The notes beneath the pieces are model-generated. The model was not told the DNA's origin. It did no database searches and was given only the letters and a program-made list of their open reading frames with translations. A DNA stretch of 64,000 bases, taken from assembly GCA_021521415.1 (NCBI GenBank), contig JAIQDT010000233.1, positions 2,108,001 to 2,172,000 of the forward strand, read 5' to 3'. A program made the translations under genes and the position numbers. The DNA comes from Bidens hawaiensis. Taxonomy: Eukaryota > Streptophyta > Magnoliopsida > Asterales > Asteraceae. This document shows, one piece after another, positions 10,335-22,366 of the stretch (its first letter is position 1; each line of letters starts with the position of its first letter).

Positions 10335-12582
10335 TTAGTTCAAAAAGGCAGCCCAGGCCTCAGTCTTGGGCACCTTTTGGTTTTCTCTTTGATCATTAAC
10401 TTTAACAGACTTCAACTGTTGTTCATCCACTTGTGAATAAGTTACCGGCTTCCTAGACTTTCGTCTTAAGTAAGCTACTTGAACAATGTTTGAATTCGTG
10501 TTTCTATAAATTGGCTCATATGGATCAAACTTTGGTTTTACCTGACCATGTGTCTCATTAACATGTATAACCTTTCGAGAATTCACATTAGAGAACATAA
10601 TATGAGTGTCATCAGCATACGACACAGGTCGTTTCAGAATCTATTTTACCAAAGGAACCAGCTTAGAGTGGTCCTTGATAAAAGGATGAAGATTCTGATA
10701 GCTCTTTTGACTACAATTCCTCACTACATGACCATGTTGACCGCAAAGAAAACAGCTTCGCATGTCTACACGATGATGTTGAGAGGTAGTTGGAATGAAT
10801 GACGCAGAAGTTTGATGCTGACTCACATTTTTGGTCATGCTCTTAGCAAACTCATCAGATAATTCAGACTTCTTTTTCAAGTAGAAATCTAAATTAGAAC
10901 AGTTCGAGAAACTCTTCAACGTATCTGTCCCAGTTGACTTCACAAATTGAATTTTATTAGCTTGTTTTAAAACTTGCTTTGCTTTAGTCTATGGGTCAGA
11001 TGGAACTGATGTTTTCACTTGAGCATATCGACGTTCAAGATCTTGAATCTGTGAAGTTTCATTAATAAAGACACTCTCAATAAGTTCAGGTTTAATGATA
11101 CTTAATGGAATATCTTTTTCTGTGAACATCGTGTCCATCCCTTTTAACTTAAAAACTCTAACAGATGAAGGTTTAGAACTAGGAGGATTAACAAACCGCA
11201 TTAAGTCCTCATCAGAAATCTTTGGTTTATCTGACTTCTTTGCCTTTACTGGTTAAGTTTTCACCGGTTCTTCCTTTTTCATTTGAGATTTGAATGAACC
11301 ATACACAGCTTCCTCAAATTCTTGAGGTTTGCAAAGAATATGATTAGAACTAGGGATGTTCTTATTCTTGTTTATTATCTCAGGTTCAAACACGTCCTTG
11401 ATAATTACTTTGTCAACATTCTCAACAAAGACTTTGTTGCTTTGAACATGAGGTTTTTGAGGAACAATTTGGGGCTTAACAGTTTCTTTTTCAGTTTTAA
11501 CTGGTTTAGATTTTTCAAAAATCACAGATTCTTTTTCAATCAAATCCTCTGCTTTTCTAGCAAAAGTATTAATTTTGTAATCATTGTGAAAAGGTGATGG
11601 AATTTCAACAAAACCGATTCCTTTCTTTGAATCCTTTTGTTTACCAGATACTTCAACAATTTCATTCAACAGAAAAGAAGAATTTCTAAACTTTCCCAGT
11701 TTGTTCTTTAACTCAAGAACCTCATTCTCAAGCTCGGTTATCTTTGAACGATGTTTCAATATTTCTTGAAACTTTTGGTCATTAATTGTCATTTTCACAG
11801 ATAACTCAGCTTTGAGGTCATGGTTACTTGTCGACAATGCTTTAATCTTCTCATGAGATCTCATTTGAGACTTAAGAGATTGTCGATAAGTATCCTTTAA
11901 TGAAGCAATTTCTCTTACATGATAACATTGTGATTTTTCAAAGCTTCTAACTTAGGTTTGTTAGATTCACAATCAACACATGATACTTTAACAGATGACG
12001 TAGCAGAGATATAATAACTAACATCATTGATCTTGGCCATGCAAGAAAATACTGTTGGAGGCTTGTCACAAGAGTCGTCAGAATCAGATCCAGAATCATT
12101 ATCAGAAGACATCTTGTGGTGTAGAAGAATTTTGATGTTGACCACGAGAACCAGCGTATTCTTTCTTTGGTTTGTCACATTCCTTTGCAAAATGCCCAAA
12201 TTCTTGAAAATTATAGCATTTTACTTTCAACTTGTCAAAATCCAATTTCTTGTTTAAAGCCGGAAGATCTTTTCCAGTTCTCTGATCTTTTAACTTTACG
12301 GACAATCATAGCCATGTTCCACTTTAAATCCATGATTTCCAAATCATCTGGATCTATCTGATCATAGTCCTCATCAGTTAAATCACTTGTGGCAATATTA
12401 CTACTCACTAAGTTTTCATATGAAGACATGAAAGTTGTCAGAAAAGCAAAGTTTTGCTCAGCTTCCCTCATATTAACACTAGGTGGTGAAGCAAATGGAT
12501 TAGTAGTAGTTAAACTTCCAGAACCACTAGACAATCCAGAATTACCAGCAGAGTAAAAACATACTTTTGGATCATTAAACAT
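10335..12582 (-). pseudogene. Gag C-terminal two thirds of element A, fragmented
   Basis: Frames at 12582-12235, 12305-12102, 12199-11915, 11864-11253, 11201-10989, 10943-10641 and 10625-10335 together make a long gag. They hold a nucleocapsid zinc knuckle CYNFQEFGHFAKEC, in which the second cysteine of CX2CX4HX4C is Phe; an acidic Ser/Asp patch; and a predicted coiled coil (heptad-like TELENEVLELKNKLGKF near 11700). A second, divergent knuckle-like block follows (CFLCGQHGHVVRNC near 10730). Extended gags with coiled coil are typical of Sireviruses. At least five frame changes separate the pieces. Confidence 0.78.
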
Positions 12583-12588
12583 AGTTGA

Positions 12589-13410
12589 TTATTTTTCACT
12601 TGCAACTTGAGTAAGAAAAGCATTTATTGGAGAGATTGTTGAACTAAGAGGCATACTTCCACCATATAAAGCAGGATCTTGACTTTCCTTGGAGGATTTT
12701 TGACACTTAAGATCATATTCTCTGGCTTCAATCTTTTGTAAAAATTCAAGTGCAATCAAGTCTTCATTCAAGAAATAATCATTCTCTTTCAAAACCATTA
12801 GAAATGTCGAGTAAGAACTTGGAAGCACACTCTTAATAGTGTCAATTTTATCAGTCTCAGAAATTTCCAATTTCATCTTGTCCATTTCAGCAATTAAATG
12901 ATTAAACCGTGTAATCATCTCTTCAACTGTTTCTCCCTTCAATAGATTAAAGTTTCGAAACTGAAACTTGAGCATCACTTTCTTACTCTCAGCTGTGTTC
13001 CCCATACTTCTCATACGCAGATGTTGAAATAAAGAAGCATGTCTCTTGATACTACCCACTTGATGAAAGATATTTTCGGGCAATGCCATAGTAAGAGTGG
13101 AATAGGCTATTATCTCGATTTCTAAAGCTTTCTTCTCTTCTTGTGAGTATTGAGAAACAGCTTTAGGAGTATACCCAATAGTATCATCACCAATCATTGG
13201 TGCCATATAAACTTCATCTAGACAATATGAGCAATCAGGGTGAACAGACCCCAAATGAGCACGAAACCGAGGTTCCCACTTGGCAAAGTCACTAAACTTC
13301 ATCAATCTTGGACATTTCGAATGTGAACCTATCTCTGTATCAAGTTGCAAAATTTGTTGCATTAACATGTTTTGAGAAGCCAAAGCATACATACCAGCCA
13401 TTTTTGACAA
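12589..13410 (-). pseudogene. Gag N-terminal (capsid-like) region of element A
   Basis: An open frame of 273 residues starts MSKMAGMYAL. It contains KFSDFAKWEPRFRAHLGSV, the retrotransposon gag core with AYSTLTMALPENIF, and LKGETVEEMITRFNHLIAEM, then IKSVLPSSYSTF, the UBN2-type gag signature. It ends at a stop at 12587-12589, and the same frame resumes at 12582, so a single in-frame stop separates it from the rest. Gag forms the virus-like particle. Confidence 0.85.
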
Positions 13411-13419
13411 GTTTCAAAA

Positions 13420-14457
13420 AATTTAAGAGTGTAGCGAATCAACTATCGAATAAGATTAACGAATGGTAAATGTAACGAACTGTAAACAGTTGTAACGAAC
13501 TGTGAACAGTAGATTAACGAATCAAATCTTAACGAAGCTAAGATTGATCAGATAGCGAATCAAGATTGAGTTTAACGAATCAATCTAACGAATCAGAAAG
13601 TCAATGAATCAGATTTAACAGTAAGTCAAACTAACGAATTGACTAACGAATTAGCTAGCAAATTGATAAGAGAAACTTAAAGAATTAGAAAGTATTCAGT
13701 AGTGAATCACTAAGAAAGACTTAGCGAAATATAAAATGAACCAGCTACAGTTGATTAGCGAATCAACTATAACGAATCAGGTTGTTACAACGGTTTGTAA
13801 CAAACTCTAACACCTTATGCCACGTGGCAAAGGTTGTTATAACACAAATCCCAAATTGGACGCGTGTCACACGAATCAGTTAACCTAAATAACGAATTGG
13901 ATAACACGAATCACAAATTATTACGAACTGGCTAGCGAATCACTTGAAGTTTATAACGAATCAAGGTGAATAATATAACGAATCATAAGAAATATATGAT
14001 AGCGAACCATCTTCATCTTCAAATCTTCAAATCTTCAAAGATAAAATTCCAGATCTTCTAGAAATGAAGAACACCAACCCAGAAACATAGATCTGTAATA
14101 CAATATCAATTCTTAACCAAAACTCACAAATAAACTACCAAACGACTCGTAAATCGATCATGAATCCAAAACACCTAAACTTGTAACCATTTAATCCCAA
14201 TTACCAGTCCAATTATACTAGAACATAAACCCTGTTTCGGCCACACACCAAAACCAGTACCGAATCAATCCAAAACCAAACCAAACTTCAATTCCGATTC
14301 ACAACACCATTCCAATACCTTAACCAACTCAAATCCAATCCAAACCTATCATAATTCAACCAATTCACCTCAAATTGATCCAAATTAACCCAAACAGAAC
14401 ATTAACAAACCAATACTTTAAATAACCCCCAAATCAAGTGTAATTTGAGCCCCGAAA
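13420..14457 (-). other. Untranslated leader between PBS and gag of element A, with motif array
   Basis: About 1 kb without a gene. The gag-proximal part (13430-14010) is full of TAACGAA, TAGCGAA and TTCGTTA-type motifs in both orientations, often within 20-40 bases of each other. The PBS-proximal part (14040-14450) lacks them and is CAAA-rich on the plus strand. The motif array is the same type as at 1250-1500 and 2130-2360. Confidence 0.75.
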
Positions 14458-14469
14458 GCTCTGATACCA
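14458..14469 (-). other. Primer binding site of element A
   Basis: The minus strand reads TGGTATCAGAGC, the standard copia PBS complementary to the 3' region of initiator tRNA-Met. It lies two bases inside the 5' LTR end. It fixes the orientation of the element and the LTR boundary at 14472. Confidence 0.92.
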
Positions 14470-14471
14470 CT

Positions 14472-15007
14472 TGTTGGAACCAGGTGTATCAATCCAATAA
14501 CAATAACAGATCTCAGATCTGAATATAATAGATTAACACCTTAATATAGATCTAGCTCATAATTACGTATGATTAAGTGTTATATGTGTATTATATATTA
14601 TCAGTATGTATATATTAGTAGTTGTATAATATTAAGGATGAAGATCGAGAGAGAGAGTTTGGACAGAGTTTCGTTAAATATCTCCCAAAACTTAAATTAA
14701 ACGTGAACAGAGGTTCACTATAAATAGAAGATAGGTCTGGTTCGCTAATATTTCCTAGCGTACCAGACACTACTTCGCTACATAATAAATAAACAAAATA
14801 TATTAACGAAATACCCCCTGATTCGTTAACATCCCCTAACAAATCAGGAGGGAATAACCTTAAGTCTTAGTTCGCTACACAACTATAGCGAACTAGATAT
14901 TACATTTAGAGAACTAGAGAATAACTTAATTGTTTATTACATTAAACATAAAACAAATATGTTAACGATAATTACAAAGACTCAAAATAAAAAACCGTGC
15001 ACTAACA
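14472..15007 (-). mobile_element. 5' LTR of element A
   Basis: The 536-bp sequence is bounded by TG and CA. On the minus strand it begins TGTTAGTGCACGG and ends GGTTCCAACA, next to the PBS. The LTR at 30877-31418 begins TGTTAGTACACTG and ends GGACCAACA, so both belong to one family. The minus-strand run TATTTATAG near 14720 is a possible TATA box. Several TTCGTTA/TTCGCTA motifs lie at 14740-14900. The five bases beyond the end are AATAC; the matching duplicate would be outside the window. Confidence 0.88.
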
Positions 15008-15335
15008 AATACGTTTCATCTTATGTGCTTAAGATGAAAAGCACATTAATCGGCTTGAACGGCTTAACTGTCCCGTCTCAAAAGAGTTAGCCATGGATAT
15101 GATCCTTAATGGCTTAACTAAAAGGTTTGAGACATTTGTTATGAATTATAACATGAATGGATGGGACAAGATTATTGGTGAGCTTCACGCAATGCTCAAA
15201 ACAGCCGAAGCCGGAATGGGTAAAAAGGTTTTACCCATTCTTACGATCAATGAAGGCGGTTTGAAGAAGAGGCATCACCCGGAACCCAAAGCAAGGGTTG
15301 CTAGTGGTAAATGGCAAGTCAAGGGAAGGTTCAAG
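15008..15335 (+). pseudogene. Gag fragment of element C, interrupted at both ends
   Basis: Contains MDMILNGLTKRFETFVMNYN, then GELHAMLKTAEAGMGKK, matching D at 39220-39420. The left end is the insertion point of element A. The right end is the insertion point of the solo LTR at 15336, so the last residues of the open frame run into LTR sequence. The zinc knuckle continues on the far side at about 18360-18420. There the knuckle reads CFG, a stop, then GHWMRNC, so it is broken, whereas D keeps an intact CX2CX4HX4C. Confidence 0.85.
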
Positions 15336-18300
15336 TGTCACACCCTGACTAGGTAGTTGCGGAAGCGTAATACGGGAATGTAACAGATAACACTGGTATC
15401 AACCACATTGTTTATAAAGAAATTCAACAACTAATTTACATCATATTACATTGGTAGGTACTATGTTTACAAACTAGATGAAAAACACATAACCGGTTTA
15501 CGAGCTTCTTATTCAACATTATATATCTGCGTCTATTCACAGCTATTCAACTTCATTCCTAACACCAAAAACGTAAGCAAATCATTCCACCTTTGCTTTA
15601 CCTGAAAAGCATGTTAAAACGGGTCAACTACGTCTAGTTGGTGAGTTTCAAGTTTCACGAGTATCAACGAAATCAGTATACGAGTTCGTAAAGTTTACAG
15701 TGTGTATGTATACATGTATGTGTATGATGTATTATACTAAGCCACAAGTGAAACCGAAACGAGCTAAAACACATGGCCACCCCTGCCCATTCACTCCCGT
15801 TGGCATTTAACAGCCACTTTGCCCCAAGTATGTACTATGTCTAACACCACATAGCAGTATGTAACAAGTTTAAATGACAATGTGCAACTGGGTTAACATG
15901 TTCCGGCATACCCCACCGGCTCTGTCAGTTGGGTTTGTCAAACCGATAGTACTATCCACACGTCACCGGCACGAAGTTAATCACTTGTGTTTGTGGGGAC
16001 TTTCAAGTGTTAGTACTTAGATAATCCACATCATCACACGTTTTCAAATATATAAGTATATGTAAACATGCTTTCCACCCCAAAAGTTCGTAACACAGTT
16101 TAGAAAGTGGGGTCATGAAACTCACCTTATCGTAGTTCGCACAGAAATTATGTATCAATAGGTCAGGTGCCTCGCTTATAGCCTGATTTCTATAAACGGT
16201 ATCGTACTGTTAATACTAGTACAGTGTTTAAACCCAATTGGGCTGTATAACTAGTTTGGTTATAGCTGTTAGGCCCAGAACATGACCTTAGTCTTAGATT
16301 GTGACGTTGTATACTATGAAATGATTAAAATCAGACTTGGCTCAGTTTCACCGTTTCCCGAGCCTAGCCAAGTTGATCGTTTACGCGTTTAGGGAATAGG
16401 TAAGATCACACAAACTTAATTAAACATGTTGATTGTTAAAATGATTTGATTTATGAAAGAATTTTAAGGTTTCGGTATCTGGTTTGATCGCAGGGTTCGT
16501 TTCCGTTTTCACACGGGTTTGATTATACAAAACGCGTACAATCCACCCGAATTGTCCGGAATTCTCGTAAAAAGTTCGTTTTAATCAATGTCATTCAAAA
16601 ATATGATATTTGACCACTTTTGACATTTTGACATACCAGTCAGTCCGTTAAACACAAAACTGCCGGTTTCGTTAAAACAATTATAATTCAAATATTTGAT
16701 TAATCATAACTAAATATGTACTTATATATAAATTATGTAATTTTTTGTAAAAATAAATTAAAATATGGAAAATTTTATAAAAATATTTTCTGAAATTTTA
16801 TGATTAATTATTTATTTATAAAAATTCATTTAATAGGTTATAATCGTGTAATAAATGGCCCGTTTATATCAAACGAGCTCCGAAAAATCCGATAATTTTT
16901 ACAAATGGCCTCAATATTATTACATAGCCCCTGAAAAATATCTAGAACCTGAATCTTTTGAAAAAATGCCTTTTTGTGTGTTTTTCGGCTGTTAAAATTT
17001 GGTTAAATCATAATTGCACAAACCATACTTAGGCATTTCCAATGGTCCCCAAACTTTACCAGTGATCTTAGTATAAAATTTAAGGGTTCCAAACAAAAGT
17101 TCATAATTTTTCATGAAGTTTACATATTTTTCCAGAATAAACGCCAATAAACAGTAATAAATTTGCCAAATATTCTCCGTTTATCGAAAAATTACCAAAT
17201 TTGAACAGGGACTCATTTAAATGATCCATAATGTCACTGAATATTTTCACAAGCTAACAAAAAGCACATCACAACCTAATACTAAACAACCCCTAAACGA
17301 GTGTTACGGGTTTACCTTGTCGGTTTTCGATGAGTTTTGCTAGCTTAAACGACTTCCCGGGTCTCGGGTTGCAAACTCAGTGTATCTACATATCATATAA
17401 CATCAAACCAAGCATAAATCATCCATGTGACAGCCTTGATAATTAGGGTTTCGGTTTTGTGTTCAAACCGAACTTTCAAACCGTAAAAACGCTGTATTCA
17501 TGTTATAATCCGCGTTTTTGACCAAAAAGTATATGTTCCTGGGTTGTAAACATGTTTTACATCAAAACATGGTTTTACTTGATTTTTATGGTTTTTGGAT
17601 GGTTAAACTATGTTAATTAAGTATGAAATCAATGAAAATTAGAGGGTTTACCTCAAAACTTTGGCTGAAACTTGAAGAACACAGCTGAGAGGTTTCTAGG
17701 ATGTATTTGGAATAACTTATATTTGTAAGGCCTAGCTTATTTAACAAGCTATACAAAGGGGGGTCCATCCCTCCTTCTTGCGGCCGCAACTAATAAGGGC
17801 CCATTGGGCCTCCTTTTGGCCCAATGGTGCCTCGGTTTTCGTGCTACGCGTAAACTTCGTTTCAAAATTTAATTCGGGTCTGGTTTTTCATAAGAAAACT
17901 AGTTTGAGTGCGAAAACCAGCGCGAAAACGAGTGTTTTTCAGCTTCTTTTTGTAAAATAAGAAAAACGTACTGACTCATTGTAAAATTCCAAAATATTTT
18001 CACGGATTGCTTAGAACATGTCATATAAGTGTTTTATAAATCTTTTTCGGCTTAACGGATGCTACAATGCTCGTTTTGATATTAACGATTGCGTTTAAGC
18101 TTATTGCGTATCGATAAACGAAACCTTTTTCGTTTAAAGAGTTTTAAACGTACTGGGGCCTAAATATTAATATGTTAGCCTCTATAATATATATATAACT
18201 CGTATATGACCCCTCATTATGTATACGGGTCATAATTAATATCGGTCGGTTACTCGTTTAAGCACTACGAATTAACCGATTTATCGTTTACTTGTTATGT

Positions 18301-18339
18301 AGTGAATATAGTATACCTCATTTTGTCACGAATGTCACA
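15336..18339 (-). mobile_element. Solo LTR, Ty3/gypsy-like, inserted in gag of element C
   Basis: Bounded by TGTCACACCC and AATGTCACA, with a 5-bp target duplication TCAAG at 15331-15335 and 18340-18344. On the minus strand it ends GGGTGTGACA, as many gypsy LTRs of composites do, and contains the conserved AACTCACCAAC ... TTTTAACATG ... CAGGTA block (minus, around 15650-15600) also seen at 46870-46915. No coding domain, PBS or PPT is present inside. A 3,004-bp LTR is long but within the range for plant gypsy elements. Confidence 0.82.
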
Positions 18340-18524
18340 TCAAGGGAAAGAAAAAGGTTAACTCAGAGGACCCATGCTTTGGTTGAAGAGAGATAGGACA
18401 TTGGATGAGAAATTGTCCAACCTATCTCAAGGAGTTGAAAGCTAAGTGGGATGCAGGGAAAACCCCAGGTATAAATTTCATGATCCATATTGATCTTAAT
18501 ATTATTTCTTCTAACACATAGGTA

Positions 18525-18917
18525 TTGGATACCGGATGTGGAACTCATATATGCAATTCATTGCAGGAGTTCAAAATAAGAAGTGATTACAAGAAAGGAG
18601 ATATAAGTCTCTTCATGGGCAATGGAGCAAAGGTTGACGTCCAAGCCCGAGGAGATTATGTTTTGAAGCTTCCAAATGTTTTGAAAGTTATTTTCAAAAA
18701 CATTATGTATTCTACTAGTTTGACTAGGAATATTATATCTGTTTCTTTGTTAAGACAATTTGGTTATGATTTAAAGTTTGTAAACGACGGTATTTATGTT
18801 TTCATGAATGATGTCTTTTATTTTAAAGCGATGCCGTCTAATGGAATTTATGAATTAGTTCATGATAACACAGCTATTGATAACCCATTGTACCAATCTA
18901 GCACCAATAGACTCTAA
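18525..18917 (+). pseudogene. Protease and pre-integrase region of element C
   Basis: Begins at MDTGCGTHICN, a copia protease active site with the DTG intact, followed by GNGAKVDVQA and LTRNIISVSLLRQFGYDLKF, the typical path into the pre-integrase domain. A stop codon at 18915-18917 interrupts the frame, which continues at 18924 in register. The defect is therefore a nonsense change, not a frameshift. Confidence 0.85.
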
Positions 18918-18923
18918 CTGGTT

Positions 18924-19830
18924 TTGAGTAAGACTTTTCTTTGGCATTGTCGCCTTAGTCATATAAACAAGGATCACATAAATACACTTCAAACAAATGG
19001 TCTTTTGGAATCAAATGATGATTCATTTGATAAATGTAAATCTTGTTTATTGGGAAAGATGACCAATGAGCTCTTTAGTGGAACTAATGAAAGGGCGAAA
19101 GACTTATTACGTATCATACATTCGGATGTATGTGGTCCTTTTAAGACAATGACAAGGAATGGTGAAAGATACTTCATTACCTATACCGGCGATTATAGTC
19201 GCTATGGGTATGTGTTCTTGTTAAGACACAAAGATGAAGCATTTGAAATGTTCAAAGTATTCCATACTGAAGTACAAAATCAACTCAATAAAACAATCAA
19301 AGTACTTCGTTCCGATAGAGGAGGTGAATACCTCAATGATGCTTTTCTAGATCATCTTAGGAGTTGTGGGATTATCTCACAACTTACTCCACCCGGAACA
19401 CCGCAACATAATGGTGTGTCTAAAAGGAGGAATCGAACTCTATTGGATATGGTTCGATCTATGATGGCTAGAATCACATTGCCTCTATCATTTTGGGGTT
19501 TCGCATTGATCTCCGCAGCCCGTATTCTAAATATCGCACCAACCAAGAAAGTGGAAAGGACACCTTTTGATATATGGCATGGAAGGGTTCCATCATTATC
19601 ATATTAAAAGGTATGTGGTTGTGAGGCTTATGTTAAGCACAACACCCTAAACAAACTTGAAAGCCGATCCACTAAGTGTATCTTTGTAGGATATCCCAAA
19701 AATTCTATGGGATATTATTTCTACAATCCAAACGAGCAAAAGGTGTTTGTTGCTCGAAAGGCTGAGTTCTTGGAAAGAAAGTTCCTTATGGAAGGAACTA
19801 GTAGAACCGTGGAACTCGAGGAGGATTGAC
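18924..19830 (+). pseudogene. Integrase of element C
   Basis: The frame to 19607 includes the zinc-binding region (LWHCRLSHINKDH, then CKSCLLGK), the first Asp in HSDVCGPF and the second in LRSDRGGEYL. The catalytic glutamate position, normally GVSER, reads GVSKRRNRT (AAA codon at 19422-19424), which should abolish strand transfer. A stop at 19605-19607 is followed in frame by CGCEAYVK, FVGYPKNSMGYYFYNP and the linker with a further stop near 19828. D lacks part of this C-terminal region. Confidence 0.87.
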
Positions 19831-19850
19831 AACCACAAGTCGATACACGT

Positions 19851-20890
19851 TTGATTGAAACTAGCAATCTACAAGAGGTTGTTGAGAATGATCAAATGTT
19901 TGATCAAGACACACAAAACGTTCACAAATTTGGTAGAATTAGCACCCCACCTGAAAGATATGGATTTTTCATGCATGGATGCTATGTGGTAGATTCGGAT
20001 GAACCCATCACGTACCACGATGCGGTGTCACAATCTGATTGCGATAAATGGCTGGAAGCCATGAACGTTGATATGCAATCCATTCATGACAACCAAGTAT
20101 GGGACTTGGTTGCACCACCTCTGAATTCCAAACTGGTTGGAAGTAAGTGGGTTTTCAAGAAGAAAACTGATATGCATGAAAACTTGGATACTTAAAAAGC
20201 AAGATTTGTAGTAAAAGGTTTCACTCAAACTCAAGGGGTTGACTATGATGAAAATTTCTCGCCTGTGGCGATGCTAAAGTCTATTAGGATATTGTTTGCC
20301 ATAGCCGCATATTATGACTATGAGATATGGCGAACGGATTTCAAAACTGCTTTTCTAAATGGACACCTTGAGGAAGATGTCTACATGGTTCAGCCTGAAG
20401 GTTTTGTCGATCCACAACATCCTAATAAAGTATACAAGTTAAAGAAGTTAATCAATAGATTGAAACAAGCATCTAGAAGTTGGAATCACCATTTAGATGA
20501 TGAAATTAAGATATTTGGATTCATCAAGAACGCTGATGAAGATGTGTGTACAAGAAATCTAGTGGGAGCATCATTACTTTTCTTGTATTATATGTCGATG
20601 ACATAATACTGTTTGGAAATGACATTCCAACCTTGGAAGGTGTAAAAGTCTGGCTTGGAAATTGTTTGTCCATCAAGGATCTTGGTGAAGCCGCCTATAT
20701 TCTGGGAATAAGGATCTATAGGGGTAGATCAAGGCGAATGATAGGTTTAAATCAAAGTGCATACATTGACAAAATCCTGAAAAGGTTCAAGATGGACAAC
20801 TCTAAGAAAGGTTTGGTACATATTCAAAGAGGAACAATATTGAGTGCATCTCAATGTCCAAGCTCAAAGGATGAACGAGCAAGATAAAAT
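19851..20890 (+). pseudogene. Reverse transcriptase of element C
   Basis: Contains CDKWLEAMNVDMQSIHDNQ, LVGSKWVFKKK, then after a stop at about 20193 VVKGFTQTQGVDYDENFSPV, FKTAFLNGHLEEDVYMVQPE and LVLYVDDIILFGND. The YVDD box is intact, unlike in element A. Frames change at about 20540 and 20820. It would copy the element RNA into cDNA in the particle; the breaks rule that out here. Confidence 0.87.
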
Positions 20891-21588
20891 GAATGGAATC
20901 CTATATGCATCTTCTATAGGATCCATCATGTATGCCATGATATGCATTAGACCGGATGTGTCATGCGCTTTGAGCATGACAAGTAGATACCAACAAAATC
21001 CGGGAGCTAGCCATTGGATGGCGGTTAAGAGCATATTGAAATACCTTAGGAGGACTAAGGATATGTTTCTAATATATGGCTCTGGTGAGGAGGAACTCGT
21101 TGTAAAGGGTTACACGGATGCGAGTTTCCAAACTGATCGAGATGATTCTCGATCACAATCGGGATATGTTTTCATTTTAAATAGTGGAGCTGTATCTTGG
21201 AAGAGCGCAAAACAAGATTTGGTAGCGTTGTCCACCACTGAATCGGAATACATCGCCGCCTCATTGACAGCTCAAGAAGCTGCGTGGATTAGGAAGTTCA
21301 TTACCAATCTAGGGGTAGCCTGTACCATTTAGGACCCTCTAGAAATCTTTTGTGACAACAAGGGTGCAAGTTCTCAAATCAAGAAGCCCCGTGCACATCA
21401 AAAGACAAGGCACATTGAGTGGAGATTCAACTACATAAGGAATGAAGTTGAAAAAGGAAAAATTTGTATTCGCAAAGTTCACACTGATCAAAACATTGCG
21501 GATCCACTCATGAAGATCCTGGAAAGGCCAAAGCATGAAGGTCATACTTGTGCCTTTGGACTTCGATATTCTAGTAATTGGATTTGAT
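20891..21588 (+). pseudogene. RNase H of element C
   Basis: Contains SIMYAMICIRPDVSCALSM, MAVKSILKYLRRTKDMF, GYTDASFQTD (first RNase H acidic residue), LVALSTTESEYIAASL and, after a stop at about 21330, DPLEIFCDN and KTRHIEWRFNYIRNEVEKGK, ending with a terminal stop near 21588. The C-terminal part is complete here but deleted in D. Confidence 0.85.
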
Positions 21589-22366
21589 CAAAATTTTGTA
21601 TTTGGATATCGGAACATTTGTTATTTTGACTCAATCATATGATTATGGTTTATGATTATGACTTTTGAGTTAAGTTCCATTTTAGCATGTTTAAATCCAT
21701 GAATAAGTTAAGTATTCTAAACATCCATAGTCGATCATATATGTGGGAACAAATGTGAAGGTAAGATTATTATGAACTTGGATTGGCAGATATTCATAAG
21801 GTATGAATATAACAAGGGTTTGCTGCCAAGGTTCATAGATATTTATGGGATAAAAATTGGATTAACCCGCCCTCAAATTTTAATGCATGGAATCCTTGTG
21901 ATTTGTGGTCATAAGTAAATTTGAGTAAAGGTGAATATCATAGTATCCTCCGACCTGAGATATATATTGGGTCTTGATATTCTTCAAATATTATGTTTTG
22001 ACTTAGTTCTTCGCTGCTCTGAAACATGACGGTACATAAGGCTAAGATTAGGTATGATACGAGGTGATTATGAGAGACGTATGTAGTCAATAGGGGATTT
22101 GTCCCTCTTATTCGTTGAGAGTTAAATGTCTAGGCCTGATAAGTTAAATCAACAGAGAATGATTACCCTGTGTCTCTGGATTTAACATGACATTTATGGC
22201 AAAAGGATAAATTATAGTTTCACCTAAATCATTTTCATGTAAGGGACTTGAAGGGGATGCTATTATTGAATGGCACTTCGTCATGCGTATTAGGGATAGT
22301 AAACCATTGTTAGGCGGTATTTGCTACTTGCATCAATCTTCTATGTATCTTGTGCAAGTGGGAGAT
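21589..22366 (+). other. 3' untranslated region and polypurine tract of element C
   Basis: About 770 bases without an ORF. The last 11 bases, AAGTGGGAGAT (22356-22366), are the polypurine tract directly before the LTR. The final 290 bases or so match D at 42424-42715. The first part has no counterpart in D because D carries a deletion there. Confidence 0.8.

Larger units (their letters stand above)
1..15007 (-). mobile_element. Element A: Sirevirus-like Ty1/copia retrotransposon, left end outside window
   Basis: Read on the minus strand the order is LTR, tRNA-iMet-type PBS, leader, gag, protease, integrase, RT, RNase H, spacer, ORF2. Order PR-IN-RT-RH defines Ty1/copia. A long gag with a coiled coil, a DSGCSRH protease motif, and an RNase H tail with HIEIRHHFIRD followed by LFTKAFD point to the Sirevirus (SIRE/Maximus) lineage, which is known for an extra ORF after pol. 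The 3' LTR is not in the window, so the element exceeds 15 kb. It is dead: many frameshifts and stops, an altered RT active site, and a 2.5-kb tandem duplication. On its 5' side the host sequence is the gag of element C. Confidence 0.85.

Noticed and set aside
17778..17960. 60-codon frame in the 3.0-kb solo LTR
   Set aside because: No family match; LTR sequence with leader-like composition, and no conserved start context.
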